From: AM-1111 sp046302135
Lineage (GTDB): Bacteria > Bacteroidota > Bacteroidia > B-17B0 > Aurantibacillaceae
Assembly (NCBI GenBank): GCA_046302135.1
Contig: JBKCIQ010000106.1
Location: 1 to 43,782 of the forward strand
Direction of reading: 5' to 3'
Length of the DNA: 43,782 nucleotides
Under the pieces are notes generated by a model. It worked only from the letters and a program-made list of their open reading frames with translations, ran no database searches and had not been told where the DNA came from. Below are positions 17,084-26,714 of this stretch, piece after piece. Made by a program: the position numbers and the translations under genes. How positions within the stretch are numbered: the first letter of the stretch is position 1; every line of letters begins with the position of its first letter.

Positions 17084-18574
17084 ATGAACTTAAAAAAAAT
17101 CTTCCTCCCACTCAACGCGACATTCTACATTTGTATTTTCTCAATTGTAAGCTGTAAGGAAAAAAGTAAAATTTCTAGTAAACAGAGCGAGAGTAAAAAT
17201 CAGATTGCAATAGAAAACGTTGTAAATTCTCCCTTCAAGAAGGTTAACGTTCCATTGTCAATATATACAATAGACCCATCTAAAGATGTCACTTTGGTTA
17301 CGCAAAGCGGTAGCAAAATACATATTGGCTCCAACAGTATTGTTGATAAGGATGGCAACAAAGTTACAGGGTCTGTAAAAATCAAATACCGTGAGTTCAA
17401 AGACGCCGCAGAAATCATGTCTGCAGGAATACCAATGAGCTTTAAAAATGATCCTAGCGGACAAAATAAATGTTTCCAATCAGCGGGAATGTTTGAAATT
17501 TTAGGTGAAAATAATGAGGGTAAAGCTGTTTTTATAGACAAAGAAAAACCTATCAAAGTTGAACTTACTTCCAACAATACAGGCGATGGATACTCCAACT
17601 TTTATCTCAATCAAAAAACAGGAGATTGGATTTACAGCGGCGAAGAAAGAAAAACACCGAACCTCGAAAAGCTAAACCTCAATGCACAAATAAAAAAACT
17701 AAAGGTACTTACGGCTTTTAACGGAAAAGACTATTTCGCCTTGAACAGCATGGGGTTACTAGACGCATTTTTCAATGATGACTACGAAAAAATTATGCCT
17801 TACTACTCCAAAAAAAACAAAGCGCTACCCGAAAAACTATTACGCTACGGAATAAAATCTGAAAATATTTATTCAAATGACGAAGTTTCAATAGGAAGAA
17901 ATGAATATCCTGCGTCAATGGTGATATGGGAAAATATAAATCACACTAAGTTTCCTTCGTGGACCAAAGACAGAAGAGCTGAAGTAACGAAAATAAGCGG
18001 TGATGTATACGAGATAACAGTATCAACAGACCGAAATAATAAAACAATATTCAGGACAAAAGTAAGAGCAGTAATGAGTATAAAGAGCATGGTAAGATTT
18101 AGCCCTGAACATTGGACCTCAAAATACCAGGAGACTATGGAAGAAATAAAAAAGCAAGAAGAAACCCTGGCTAAAATGAGTGATATGTACAGAGTGCTGG
18201 AAGTTAATTCGTTTGGAATTCATAACTGTGATAAATTTTATTCGAAACCGGAGTCATTTGCTATAAATGCGAAAATTATATTGCCTAAGTCTGAAAACAA
18301 CTTTAAACCTGAAAGATTATTTTATGTTAGTGCAAAGGATAAAGTCACAATTGACTATAAATTAACTGATATTGTAAAAATGACGATTTATCCTGACAGC
18401 ACAGCTAGTATTTATACTGTATTAGAAAATGATATGTTGGCAAAAATTGGTTCGGAATCATTACTAAAGCTTAACAAAGCAAATAGTGAGAACAAGGAAA
18501 TCAAGATGGAATTTAAGCCACTAAGAAAAGTAAGCTCAGTTGATGATCTTAAAGAATGCATTGGACTCAAATAA
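17084..18574 (+). CDS. Large lipoprotein of unknown function
   Basis: 496 residues. The lipoprotein signal ends at Cys24 (SIVSCKEKSK). After a polar linker, residues ~60-125 carry TLVTQSGSKIHIGSNSIVDK then GSVKIKYREFKDAAEIMSAG. This resembles the GS.I.IP..AF.D..G..V.G.V.I.Y.EF pattern recurrent in Bacteroidota surface proteins and similar in outline to ZU5-like beta domains. The rest (130-496) is beta-rich with a short helical stretch near MEEIKKQEETLAKMSD, and I do not recognise it. There is no enzyme motif. A strong terminator follows. It is probably outer-membrane or periplasmic. Confidence 0.65.
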   Translation: MNLKKIFLPLNATFYICIFSIVSCKEKSKISSKQSESKNQIAIENVVNSPFKKVNVPLSIYTIDPSKDVTLVTQSGSKIHIGSNSIVDKDGNKVTGSVKIKYREFKDAAEIMSAGIPMSFKNDPSGQNKCFQSAGMFEILGENNEGKAVFIDKEKPIKVELTSNNTGDGYSNFYLNQKTGDWIYSGEERKTPNLEKLNLNAQIKKLKVLTAFNGKDYFALNSMGLLDAFFNDDYEKIMPYYSKKNKALPEKLLRYGIKSENIYSNDEVSIGRNEYPASMVIWENINHTKFPSWTKDRRAEVTKISGDVYEITVSTDRNNKTIFRTKVRAVMSIKSMVRFSPEHWTSKYQETMEEIKKQEETLAKMSDMYRVLEVNSFGIHNCDKFYSKPESFAINAKIILPKSENNFKPERLFYVSAKDKVTIDYKLTDIVKMTIYPDSTASIYTVLENDMLAKIGSESLLKLNKANSENKEIKMEFKPLRKVSSVDDLKECIGLK

Positions 18575-18603
18575 TAGTTTAGTCATATACAAGATAAATG
18601 GAA

Positions 18604-18634
18604 AAGTGGTCGCAAAAAAGGCGACCACTTTTTT
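18604..18634 (+). terminator. Rho-independent terminator
   Basis: Arms AAGTGGTCGC (18604-18613) and GCGACCACTT (18621-18630) are perfectly complementary over 10 bp with a 7-base loop, followed by T residues. The hairpin is A-rich on its 5' side, so it could also act in reverse. It ends the transcript of the large lipoprotein gene 30 bases upstream. Confidence 0.9.
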
Positions 18635-18760
18635 GAATCATATGCTTTTCTTTAAAAAACCATCAATTTTTCAGATTGGAATTAAAGCCCAGTTGCTTAA
18701 ATATTTATTAATTTGGTTGACGATAATACGATAATATCGAAATACTTTAATTCAAATAGA

Positions 18761-19363
18761 ATGAAAATATTTTTACGTTTGACTTTTACCCTATTATGCT
18801 TTGTTTCAAAAGCCCAAATTAATTCTGTCAATTGGAACAAGAATTCATATGCTGAATACAACAGTAAATCATTTAAAAACCTGGATGCGGTAAAACAGTC
18901 TGTAAACTCCAATAATATTGACTTTGCCCTCCTAAATGCTGCCGTGTTTTACAGAACAAATGAAGAAAGAGTTAAAAACGGTCGCAAAGAGTTTATTTTC
19001 TCTTCTGCCCTGGAAAATGCCGCATTTGAACACAGCAAGGACATGGTTAACAAAAATTTCTTTTCACATAATAGTCCAATTGGTAAAAAAAAGACGATGT
19101 CAAAGCGCCTTGAATTAGTTGGAGTTACTTTAACAGCATGCGCCGAAAATATTGCTCTTAATTACTGTCAAAATTCGAGTTACTGGGAGATCGCAGATTT
19201 ATTGGTAAATCAATGGATGGATTCGCCCGGCCACAGAAAAAACATTCTTAACCCAGACTACAAATACCTTGGTTGCGGTGTGTTTAATTTTAAAGATTCC
19301 TCTTTTAAAACCTACATTGGCGTGAAGGCTACTCAAAATTTTTCCGCTCGCGACGCTGAGTAG
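18761..19363 (+). CDS. Secreted CAP-domain (SCP/PR-1-like) protein
   Basis: 200 residues from the ATG at 18761, which gives a clean signal peptide (MKIFLRLTFTLLCFVSKAQ); the longer frame from 18713 would bury it. The CAP fold spans ~55-195: YRTNEERVKNGRKEF, ALENAAFEHSKDMV, FFSHNSP, ACAENIAL, and SPGHRKNILNPDYKYLGCGV. The His of EHSKDM, the Glu of AENIA and the His of GHRKN are the conserved pocket residues. Bacterial CAP proteins are extracellular with varied, mostly unproven roles. Confidence 0.9.
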   Translation: MKIFLRLTFTLLCFVSKAQINSVNWNKNSYAEYNSKSFKNLDAVKQSVNSNNIDFALLNAAVFYRTNEERVKNGRKEFIFSSALENAAFEHSKDMVNKNFFSHNSPIGKKKTMSKRLELVGVTLTACAENIALNYCQNSSYWEIADLLVNQWMDSPGHRKNILNPDYKYLGCGVFNFKDSSFKTYIGVKATQNFSARDAE

Positions 19364-19463
19364 CCCAAAGAATCATGAGAAGTATCACCTTATTTGTTGA
19401 AATTAAGTTATTTATTTAATTGATAAATGATTTAATTGAATACACTAGGCACTTTAAAAGTGT

Positions 19464-19471
19464 TATTTTTG
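19464..19471 (+). promoter_or_regulatory. Candidate -7 promoter element
   Basis: TATTTTTG matches TAnnTTTG exactly, 23 bases before the ATG at 19495. It directly follows a small CACTTTaAAAGTG palindrome (19450-19462). No -33 box is obvious, so support is moderate. Confidence 0.38.
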
Positions 19472-19494
19472 TTTTTATAAATATTATTATTCTT

Positions 19495-20433
19495 ATGGAA
19501 AATATTGATAAAGAAGAAAATCAAAAAAACGAAAAAAAACCTTTATTCTTAATTTTAATCGGCGTTTTAGTTTTATCTCTCATCGGGAATGGGGTATTAT
19601 TCTGGCTTTGGAGAAACAGCAAGAGTGAAGTTGAGATTCAATATGTAGACAGAATTAAAGTTGTAGAAGACGAGAATAAAGAAGTAAAGAATGACTTATT
19701 GGAACTTAGGTCTCAGTACGCGAGCTTAAAAACAAATGATGAAGCATTACAAACTGAAATTGACAAGAAAAAATTTCAAATCGATTCATTAATCAAGCAG
19801 GTACAAAAATACAAAGGCAATGCGGCAATTATTAAAAAACTAAGAGCTGAAACCGAAACTTTAAGAGCCATTATGCAAAGCTACGTTAGAACTATCGATT
19901 CACTCAACACGCTAAACATAACCTTAGTGGCTGAAAAAAAGGCAATTCAAGGTAGTTTAGATAAAGAAAAAGAAAAATCAGGCTCACTTGAAAAAGAAAT
20001 TTCAAATAAACAGGAAATAATAAACAAAGCACAAGCACTAATAGCCTCCGGAATTAGTGCCAAAGGAGTTTATTTTAAAAGAGGCGGTAAGAAAGAGGTT
20101 GAAACAGGTAAAGCAAAAAGATGCGAGAAAATAAAAGTTTCTTTTACGCTTGGAGAGAACCGCGTTGCTCGCTCCGGAGCAAAAGACATATTCATAAGAA
20201 TAATCACGCCAGACGGAAAGGAAATGGCAAAAAGTTACGATGAATCATATAGGTTTAACTTTAATAAAACAAAAGGTTATTTTGCCGGCAAGGAAACTAT
20301 TAACTATGCCAATATGGAAATAAGCGCTCAAACTTACTGCGAAGGAAGCTCCCCTTTTGTTCCTGGTAAATACATAATTGAAATTGCGGCCGACGGAGTA
20401 ACAATTGGACAAAGCGCAATTACTTTGGAATAA
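19495..20433 (+). CDS. Membrane-anchored coiled-coil protein with C-terminal beta domain
   Basis: 312 residues from the ATG at 19495 (MENIDKEENQKNEKKPLF); the frame extends upstream to 19420, but the promoter-like box falls inside that extension. One transmembrane helix (LILIGVLVLSLIGNGVLFWL) follows a ~20-residue charged cytoplasmic tail. A long coiled coil spans ~55-185 (DENKEVKNDLLELRSQYASL and following heptads). A globular beta domain of about 120 residues ends the protein (AKRCEKIKVSFTLGENRVAR, FIRIITPDGKEMA, PGKYIIEIAADG). By shape it is a bitopic envelope spacer or scaffold. No partner is identifiable. Confidence 0.7.
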   Translation: MENIDKEENQKNEKKPLFLILIGVLVLSLIGNGVLFWLWRNSKSEVEIQYVDRIKVVEDENKEVKNDLLELRSQYASLKTNDEALQTEIDKKKFQIDSLIKQVQKYKGNAAIIKKLRAETETLRAIMQSYVRTIDSLNTLNITLVAEKKAIQGSLDKEKEKSGSLEKEISNKQEIINKAQALIASGISAKGVYFKRGGKKEVETGKAKRCEKIKVSFTLGENRVARSGAKDIFIRIITPDGKEMAKSYDESYRFNFNKTKGYFAGKETINYANMEISAQTYCEGSSPFVPGKYIIEIAADGVTIGQSAITLE

Positions 20434-20458
20434 AGAACCCAGCAAAAAAAGCCCCACA

Positions 20459-21715
20459 GTGAATCTTAAGTTTCGTTTAACTGTAATGAGTTTCATGCAA
20501 TTTTTTGTATGGGGCGCCTGGTTAATTACCATTGGCACCTATTGTTTTAATGCAAAAGGTTGGAATGGTGCTCAATTTGGAGCAATATTTTCAACGCTGG
20601 CACTTTCGTCTTTATTCATGCCTGCAATAACAGGTATGATCGCTGACAAATGGCTTAATGCTGAAATACTCTACGGAATACTGCATATATGTTACGGCAT
20701 TATTCTATTTTTTATTCCGGCTGTAAACGACCCGGGGACCTTGTATTATGTGATTTTTGCAGCGATGATTTTTTACATGCCAACTATCGCATTATCAAAT
20801 TCTATTTCATACTCAGTCTTAAAAAATAATGAATTTGATGTAGTAAAAGTTTTTCCTCCAATTAGAGTATGGGGAACAGTAGGTTTTATTGTTGCGATGT
20901 GGACCACTAACCTGACAGGAAGTAAAGCAAATGCCAACCAATTTATAATTGCAGGAACCGGAGCGATATTACTTGGAATTTATTCTTTTACTCTGCCTGC
21001 TTGCAGACCACAAAAATCTATTGCAAAAGGCGCTTCAATAATCGAGTACTTTGGTTTAAATTCTTTTAAATTATTTAAAAATTACAAAATGGCATTGTTC
21101 TTTATTTTCTCAATGTTCTTAGGTGCCGCATTACAACTCACTAATATGTATGGTGACTCTTATCTTGATGACTTTAAATTGATTCCGAAATTTGCTGACT
21201 CTTTTGTGGTAAAATACTCTACAATAATAATGTCGATATCACAAATTTCTGAAACTGTTTTTATCCTTACAATTCCATTTTTTCTGAAGCGTTTTGGTAT
21301 TAAAAAAGTTATGCTTTTTTCTATGATTGCCTGGGTTTTAAGATTCGGGCTGTTTGCATACGGGAATCCCGGTGAAGGATTATGGATGATAGTTCTATCA
21401 TGTGTTATCTACGGAATGGCATTCGATTTCTTTAATATTTCAGGCTCCTTATTCGTGGAAACAAACACAGATTCAACTATTCGTTCAAGTGCTCAGGGTC
21501 TTTTTATGATGATGACAAATGGTGTAGGGGCTTACATGGGTAGTAAGATCAGTGGTATAATAATCGACAAATTCTTCCTCATCAATAATGTTGCTAAAAA
21601 CTGGTCGGGAATATGGTTCGCATTTGCTATTTACTCATTAATAATTGCCATTCTTTTTGCTCTTCTATTTAAACACAAACATCATCCCGACGAAATAAAA
21701 AACATTGGGCATTAA
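20459..21715 (+). CDS. NupG-like nucleoside permease (MFS)
   Basis: 418 residues if started at the GTG at 20459, which yields MNLKFRLTVMSFMQFFVWGA and matches how nucleoside:proton symporters of this family begin; a TTG at 20405 would overlap the previous gene. About twelve hydrophobic helices are visible. Family segments are QFFVWGAWLITIG, GMIADKWLNAE, PPIRVWGTVGFI and GSLFVETNTDSTIRSSAQGL. It is predicted to import nucleosides with protons at the inner membrane. It lies 25 bases after the coiled-coil gene and 8 before trmH, suggesting co-transcription. Confidence 0.88.
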   Translation: MNLKFRLTVMSFMQFFVWGAWLITIGTYCFNAKGWNGAQFGAIFSTLALSSLFMPAITGMIADKWLNAEILYGILHICYGIILFFIPAVNDPGTLYYVIFAAMIFYMPTIALSNSISYSVLKNNEFDVVKVFPPIRVWGTVGFIVAMWTTNLTGSKANANQFIIAGTGAILLGIYSFTLPACRPQKSIAKGASIIEYFGLNSFKLFKNYKMALFFIFSMFLGAALQLTNMYGDSYLDDFKLIPKFADSFVVKYSTIIMSISQISETVFILTIPFFLKRFGIKKVMLFSMIAWVLRFGLFAYGNPGEGLWMIVLSCVIYGMAFDFFNISGSLFVETNTDSTIRSSAQGLFMMMTNGVGAYMGSKISGIIIDKFFLINNVAKNWSGIWFAFAIYSLIIAILFALLFKHKHHPDEIKNIGH

Positions 21716-21723
21716 TTTATCTT

Positions 21724-22401
21724 ATGCCTAACCCTGAACTCATACAATACCTAGAACAATTTGTTTCTGAGAGAAGATTGGAAAAATTTAAAAAAGTTCT
21801 TGATTTGCGAACGAATCATATGCAAATTGTGTTGGAGAACGTCTATCAAGCTCATAACGCAAGTGCTGTTCTGCGGAGTGCCGACTGCTTTGGAGTTCAA
21901 TATGTTCATGCAATTGAAAGCAAACATACTTATAAAGTAAGTGAAGATGTAGCAATGGGCTCAAGCAACTGGATTACCCTAAAAAGATATAGCGGTGAGC
22001 AGAATAATACATTAAACTGCCTTCAAAAACTAAAATCCGAAGGCTTTAGAATAATTGCAACAACACCCCATAAAAACGATTGTAACATTGATCAATTAAA
22101 TATTAATAAAAAATTTGCTTTGGTGTTTGGAACCGAACAAGAGGGGATTTCTGAAGATGTGTTTTCTTATGCAGATGAATTTGTAAAAATACCAATGTAC
22201 GGATTTACAGAAAGTTTTAATATTTCTGTTAGTGCGGCGCTCTGCATGTATGAATTGACCAGTAGAATTCGAAGCGCAAATGAAATTAATTGGCAACTCT
22301 CACCCTCTGAAAAAGAAGAAACCTACTTGAACTGGCTAAGAAATAGTGTTAAGAATTCTGACTTGATTGAAAAACGATTTCTGGCAGAAAAAGGAAGCTG
22401 A
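21724..22401 (+). CDS. trmH: tRNA (guanosine-2'-O)-methyltransferase, SpoU/TrmH family
   Basis: 225 residues. SPOUT methyltransferases use a trefoil knot to bind S-adenosylmethionine; TrmH methylates Gm18 of tRNA. Motif 1 is NVYQAHNASAVLRSADCFGV, with the catalytic Arg and conserved Asn. Motif 2 is ALVFGTEQEGIS. Motif 3 is IPMYGFTESFNISVSAAL. The C-terminal helix (YLNWLRNSVKNSDLIEKRF) matches TrmH rather than RlmB, which has an N-terminal substrate-binding domain absent here. Confidence 0.9.
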   Translation: MPNPELIQYLEQFVSERRLEKFKKVLDLRTNHMQIVLENVYQAHNASAVLRSADCFGVQYVHAIESKHTYKVSEDVAMGSSNWITLKRYSGEQNNTLNCLQKLKSEGFRIIATTPHKNDCNIDQLNINKKFALVFGTEQEGISEDVFSYADEFVKIPMYGFTESFNISVSAALCMYELTSRIRSANEINWQLSPSEKEETYLNWLRNSVKNSDLIEKRFLAEKGS

Positions 22402-22423
22402 CCCGAAAAATAAAAGCAGAGAA

Positions 22424-24529
22424 TTATAATCGTTTATAATTTAAACGAATTGAGTTTCCTATCACCATAATATCGCTGAAAGCCATAAATGCTGCACCCC
22501 ACATAGGATTTAAATAACCGGAAGCCGCAAGCGGAATTGCGATTAAATTGTAGCAAAATGCCCAAAACAAATTTTGTTTAATTGTAATGAGTGTGTTTTT
22601 CGCAAGCTTCCTTGCAAGTGTTAATTTACTAATGTCATTAGTTAGTATAACAACATTTGAACTTTGTAACGCAATATCCGATGATCCGGAAAAAGAAAGA
22701 CCTACGTGAGCGGCGGTAAGTGAAGGTGCATCATTTATTCCATCACCAACCATTACAGATATACCTTTCATTTTTTCCTTCTCAATTATCTCTAACTTTT
22801 CATGTGGCAATTGGTTAGAATAAATAGTAGTAATTTCCAAGGATTCGGCAAGTTTTTGGCATGATTTATCTGCGTCTCCGCTGATGATAGCTGTTTTCAC
22901 ACGGTCGTGATTAAGCTGCTGAATAACACTTTTTGTTCCGGGTTTTATTTCTTCCTCTAAAAAAACAGAAGCGGTTATAACTCCATCAATTAATAAATAA
23001 AACCTTGCACCATTTGCTAAGGATTTATTTTCTAGAATCCTTTCAGAACCTAAAACAATTTTCTTTCCTTCTATAGTCCCGTAAAGTCCTTTACCTTTAA
23101 TTTCCTCGAAATTTTCAACTGTAAACTGAGGAAAATCTTTCAACTCTTCAGAAACAGATTTTGCTATTGGATGAACTGATTTTAATTCAATAGAAAGAAT
23201 TATTGATTTTATTTCAGCCTCCTTATATTCGGATGTATGAATTTCGATTCTAGCAATAGACATTTTTCCTGTTGTTAGTGTTCCTGTTTTGTCAAACATA
23301 AATGTTTTAGCTTCTGCCAAAGCCTGCAGAGTGTCACCTCCGCGTATAATAATTCCGTTTCTGGCACTTCTTCCTACGCCTACCATTACGGCCGTTGGTG
23401 TTGCAAGTCCCATTGCACAAGGACAAGAAATTACTAACACAGCAATTGCATTCATCATAGAATGAAAATTATCCATTGCGAATCCGAATCTTGCAACAAA
23501 AAATGTTACAAGCGATATCATAATTACTAAAGGCACAAAAATCGCACTTACTTTATCTCCTAATTTTTGAATTGATGGTTTATTAAACGAAGCCTTTTTT
23601 ACCAAATCAATCAATTTGGTAAGGTAAGCATCTTGTCCTGTTTTCTCTACACGCATCTTAATAACACCATCCGTTAGTATACTCCCTCCAATTACTTTTG
23701 TTTCAGCTTCAACAAATATGGGTTCATGTTCCCCTGTAAACATACTTTGATCTATGTAACCTTTACCATTAATTAAAACCCCATCTGCAGGAACTCTTTC
23801 TCCTGCTACTATTTCCAAAATATCTCCGAGCTTTATATTACCAATATCCGTTTCCAGTGTCTTTTCCTTTTCACCTATTTTTAATATAACCCTTGCTTTT
23901 AATGGTTTAATTTTTGAATACTCTTCTATTGAAGAAGCCGCTCTTTTAACTGCTTTTTTTTCAATATAATTCCCTATCAATACAAGAGTAATAATACTCG
24001 CGGTTGTTTCGTAAAAAAGATATTGATGCGCCCTTGCTTCCGAAAAAAAAGTGCCTATTAAGCTGTAAATGAATGCGGCTGAAAACCCTGTAAAAATCAA
24101 AACATCCATATTTGGATATAATACTTTAATAGAATTAAAAGTGCTTTTTCCAAACTGTATAACACCAATCATGAACACAGGCACGCAAAGAGCGAGTTGA
24201 ACAAGCGGAAACTGCAACCAGGTAAAATACGGAAACATGTGTAAGAGCAAAGGGATGGTAAATGTTGCCGACAATAAAAGCCTTTTTTCAGTAGAGAAAA
24301 AAGATGAATTTGAATTTTCACCATCCAAAACTTTATATCCTAAGCCTTCAATACCAGACTTTACCTCTTCGTAAGAAACCTCTTTAACAGGAGTAAACCA
24401 TGCTTCTCCGGTAGCGAAATTTACCTGCGCATCGCTTAAACCTTTTTTTTTAAGTAAATTACTGATGCTGTTTGCACAGTTTGCACAATCCATCCCCCCA
24501 ATATGAACTACTATTTGATCTACTTGCAT
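22424..24529 (-). CDS. copA: Copper-translocating P1B-type ATPase
   Basis: 701 residues. An N-terminal heavy-metal domain binds metal by GMDCANCANSI (~13-23). The P1B core has the membrane CPC motif in SCPCAMGLATPTAV (~368), phosphorylation motif DKTGTLT (~410), the HP motif of the nucleotide-binding domain (HPIAKSVSEE) and the hinge GDGINDAPSLTAAHVG (~592). The CPC motif with C-terminal-helix residues points to Cu(I), although CcoI-type ATPases serving cytochrome oxidase look similar. It lies 59 bases after feoB on the same strand. Confidence 0.9.
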   Translation of the reverse strand: MQVDQIVVHIGGMDCANCANSISNLLKKKGLSDAQVNFATGEAWFTPVKEVSYEEVKSGIEGLGYKVLDGENSNSSFFSTEKRLLLSATFTIPLLLHMFPYFTWLQFPLVQLALCVPVFMIGVIQFGKSTFNSIKVLYPNMDVLIFTGFSAAFIYSLIGTFFSEARAHQYLFYETTASIITLVLIGNYIEKKAVKRAASSIEEYSKIKPLKARVILKIGEKEKTLETDIGNIKLGDILEIVAGERVPADGVLINGKGYIDQSMFTGEHEPIFVEAETKVIGGSILTDGVIKMRVEKTGQDAYLTKLIDLVKKASFNKPSIQKLGDKVSAIFVPLVIMISLVTFFVARFGFAMDNFHSMMNAIAVLVISCPCAMGLATPTAVMVGVGRSARNGIIIRGGDTLQALAEAKTFMFDKTGTLTTGKMSIARIEIHTSEYKEAEIKSIILSIELKSVHPIAKSVSEELKDFPQFTVENFEEIKGKGLYGTIEGKKIVLGSERILENKSLANGARFYLLIDGVITASVFLEEEIKPGTKSVIQQLNHDRVKTAIISGDADKSCQKLAESLEITTIYSNQLPHEKLEIIEKEKMKGISVMVGDGINDAPSLTAAHVGLSFSGSSDIALQSSNVVILTNDISKLTLARKLAKNTLITIKQNLFWAFCYNLIAIPLAASGYLNPMWGAAFMAFSDIMVIGNSIRLNYKRL

Positions 24530-24588
24530 AATTCAAAAATAATCAATGCCGTACAATTTGTCGCGGATATTATAATGACACATCTCAT

Positions 24589-26706
24589 CTATTTAAACCA
24601 ATTAAATACAATAAAACTCGATATCCATGCAAGGGCACCCATGTATAAAAACTGAAATATTGGCCATTTCCAAGATTTTGTTTCTCTCTTAACAACAGCC
24701 ATAGTACTCATGCATTGCATTGCAAATAAATAAAAAACCAATAGACTGAGGCAAGTTGCATAACTATAAACTTTTTCTCCTGTGATCGGATTTTTTTGTG
24801 ATGCAATTTTTTCGCGTAGTGCAATTTCATCTTCTGAACTGCTGTATATTGTTGCCATAGTGCCAACAAAAACCTCTCTTGCCGCAAATGAAGTAATAAG
24901 GGAAATACCAATTTTCCAATCGAAACCTAATGGCTTTATCGCAGGCTCAATAAATCTCCCCATATAACCTGCGTATGAATTTTCCAGAAGCTTAGAATTT
25001 AACTCAGAATTTTGACCAAGTAATTTATCTTCTTCCGCCTTACTGATTTTATTGTTTAGAATAGTGATGGTGTTTTTTTGAATTTGTAATTCACACTTTC
25101 TAAATTCTGTACCGGGCCCGAAAGATTTTAAAACCCAAAGTAAAATGCTGATTACTAAAATAACTTTACCTGCGTCAAAAAGAAAAACTTTGATCTTTTC
25201 AAACATGGTGATAAAAACCGTTCTCCATTGCGGGATTCTGTAAACGGGTAGTTCCATTATAAAATGACTTTTTTCTTTGGTTTTAATTATAAATTTAAGT
25301 GCAAACGAGACCAAGATTGCAGAAATAAATCCCGAAAGATATAGTCCTAGTAACCACAAACCTCTTTCATTTAAAAAACCAAACTTTGAATTTTCTGGAA
25401 CCATCAATGAAATTAAAAGAGTAAAAACTGGTAATCTTGCAGAACAACTAACGAGCGGCGTTACCATAATGGTTACCAATCTTTCCCGCCAATTAGGAAT
25501 GGTTCTTGCGCCCATAACTGAAGGCACAGCGCAAGCAATTCCACTAATCAAAGGAATCACAGATCTCCCATTAAGCCCAATACTTCTCATTAATCGATCC
25601 ATAATAACAGTTACCCTTGCCATGTATCCACTATCCTCTAGTATTGCTAAAAAACCAAAAAGCAGTGCAATCTGAGGTACAAATATTACGATTCCGCTTA
25701 AACCGGAAATGATTCCATCAGTTAGCAGACTACTTATTTTTCCTTGAGGAAGAATGTCATTCAATTGATTTGATAAGGTGAGAAACAACGACTCAATTAA
25801 ATTCATTGGTAACTCTGCAATGTAAAATACAGACTGAAAAATCAAAAAAAGTACAAATAGAAATATTAAAGGACCGGCAAAACGATGTAATAAAATTTCA
25901 TCTAACCGATTTACAAAACTTTTTTTTCTTTTTATTTGTCTTATAATCACTGCCTCTTCCCAAATATTACTGATTTTTTGGAATCTCATCATGTTATCCT
26001 GGTACTCGAACCTTTGCAATTCTTCGGCTATGGCTTCACCTTTTCTAAAACTCTCCGACAAAGAGAAATTAATAAGTTGATTATACACAGATGTAGTTTC
26101 AGACTTAAATTCTGCCGGTGTTATGGAAATTAATTTTTCATATTTCGATTCCTTGATAAACTGAGTGTTTGTAGCAGATAGTATTTTTTGCTCAAGCGTC
26201 TTTATGCCTTTTTTATCTCTGCTATTTATCGCGGCTACCGGAGCCCCAAGCAAGCGCTCCATTTTTTCAATATTTATTTCATACCCCAAGTCTTCGGCGA
26301 TATCTATCATATTGAGTGCTATTACAACAGGCCTGTCCAAATCAATTATCTGTGAGGCAAGTAATAAATTCCTCTTAAGGTTTGAAGCGTCTAATACAAT
26401 TAAAATAATATCAGGAAAATCAATACCATTAGTATTGGTTAACACATCGAATGTCACCTGTTCATCCATAGATTTTGGATAAAGGCTATAAGTTCCAGGC
26501 AAATCCGTTATGTCAAATTCATACGATGCCTCACTTGACTGACATTTAATTGTTCTCTTGCCTGTCTTTTTATCGACAGTAACTCCCGGAAAGTTTCCAG
26601 TCTTCTGACGCAGTCCGGTCAGAACATTGAAAAGCGTGGACTTCCCACAGTTGGGATTTCCGCAGATAGCAAGTCGGTTTACCTTATTTTTGCTTATGTT
26701 ATACAA
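24589..26706 (-). CDS. feoB: Ferrous iron transport protein B
   Basis: 705 residues. FeoB imports Fe(II) across the inner membrane. An N-terminal G domain has G1 GNPNCGKS (~17-24), G2/G3 FPGVTVDKKTGKR and ITDLPGTYSLYP, and G4 ALNMIDIAEDLGY. A helical GDI-like region precedes the polytopic membrane part with the two Gate motifs, including GIACAVPSVMGARTI and the Cys-containing VTPLVSCSARLPVF, and AAREVFVGTMATIY. It is preceded by feoA with an 8-base gap. Confidence 0.96.
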   Translation of the reverse strand: MYNISKNKVNRLAICGNPNCGKSTLFNVLTGLRQKTGNFPGVTVDKKTGKRTIKCQSSEASYEFDITDLPGTYSLYPKSMDEQVTFDVLTNTNGIDFPDIILIVLDASNLKRNLLLASQIIDLDRPVVIALNMIDIAEDLGYEINIEKMERLLGAPVAAINSRDKKGIKTLEQKILSATNTQFIKESKYEKLISITPAEFKSETTSVYNQLINFSLSESFRKGEAIAEELQRFEYQDNMMRFQKISNIWEEAVIIRQIKRKKSFVNRLDEILLHRFAGPLIFLFVLFLIFQSVFYIAELPMNLIESLFLTLSNQLNDILPQGKISSLLTDGIISGLSGIVIFVPQIALLFGFLAILEDSGYMARVTVIMDRLMRSIGLNGRSVIPLISGIACAVPSVMGARTIPNWRERLVTIMVTPLVSCSARLPVFTLLISLMVPENSKFGFLNERGLWLLGLYLSGFISAILVSFALKFIIKTKEKSHFIMELPVYRIPQWRTVFITMFEKIKVFLFDAGKVILVISILLWVLKSFGPGTEFRKCELQIQKNTITILNNKISKAEEDKLLGQNSELNSKLLENSYAGYMGRFIEPAIKPLGFDWKIGISLITSFAAREVFVGTMATIYSSSEDEIALREKIASQKNPITGEKVYSYATCLSLLVFYLFAMQCMSTMAVVKRETKSWKWPIFQFLYMGALAWISSFIVFNWFK

Positions 26707-26714
26707 TTATAGAA

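Noticed and set aside
24534..24541. TATTTTTG on the minus strand as a copA promoter
   Set aside because: It is only 4-5 bases before the ATG, which would need a leaderless or truncated transcript; AT-rich DNA yields such matches by chance.
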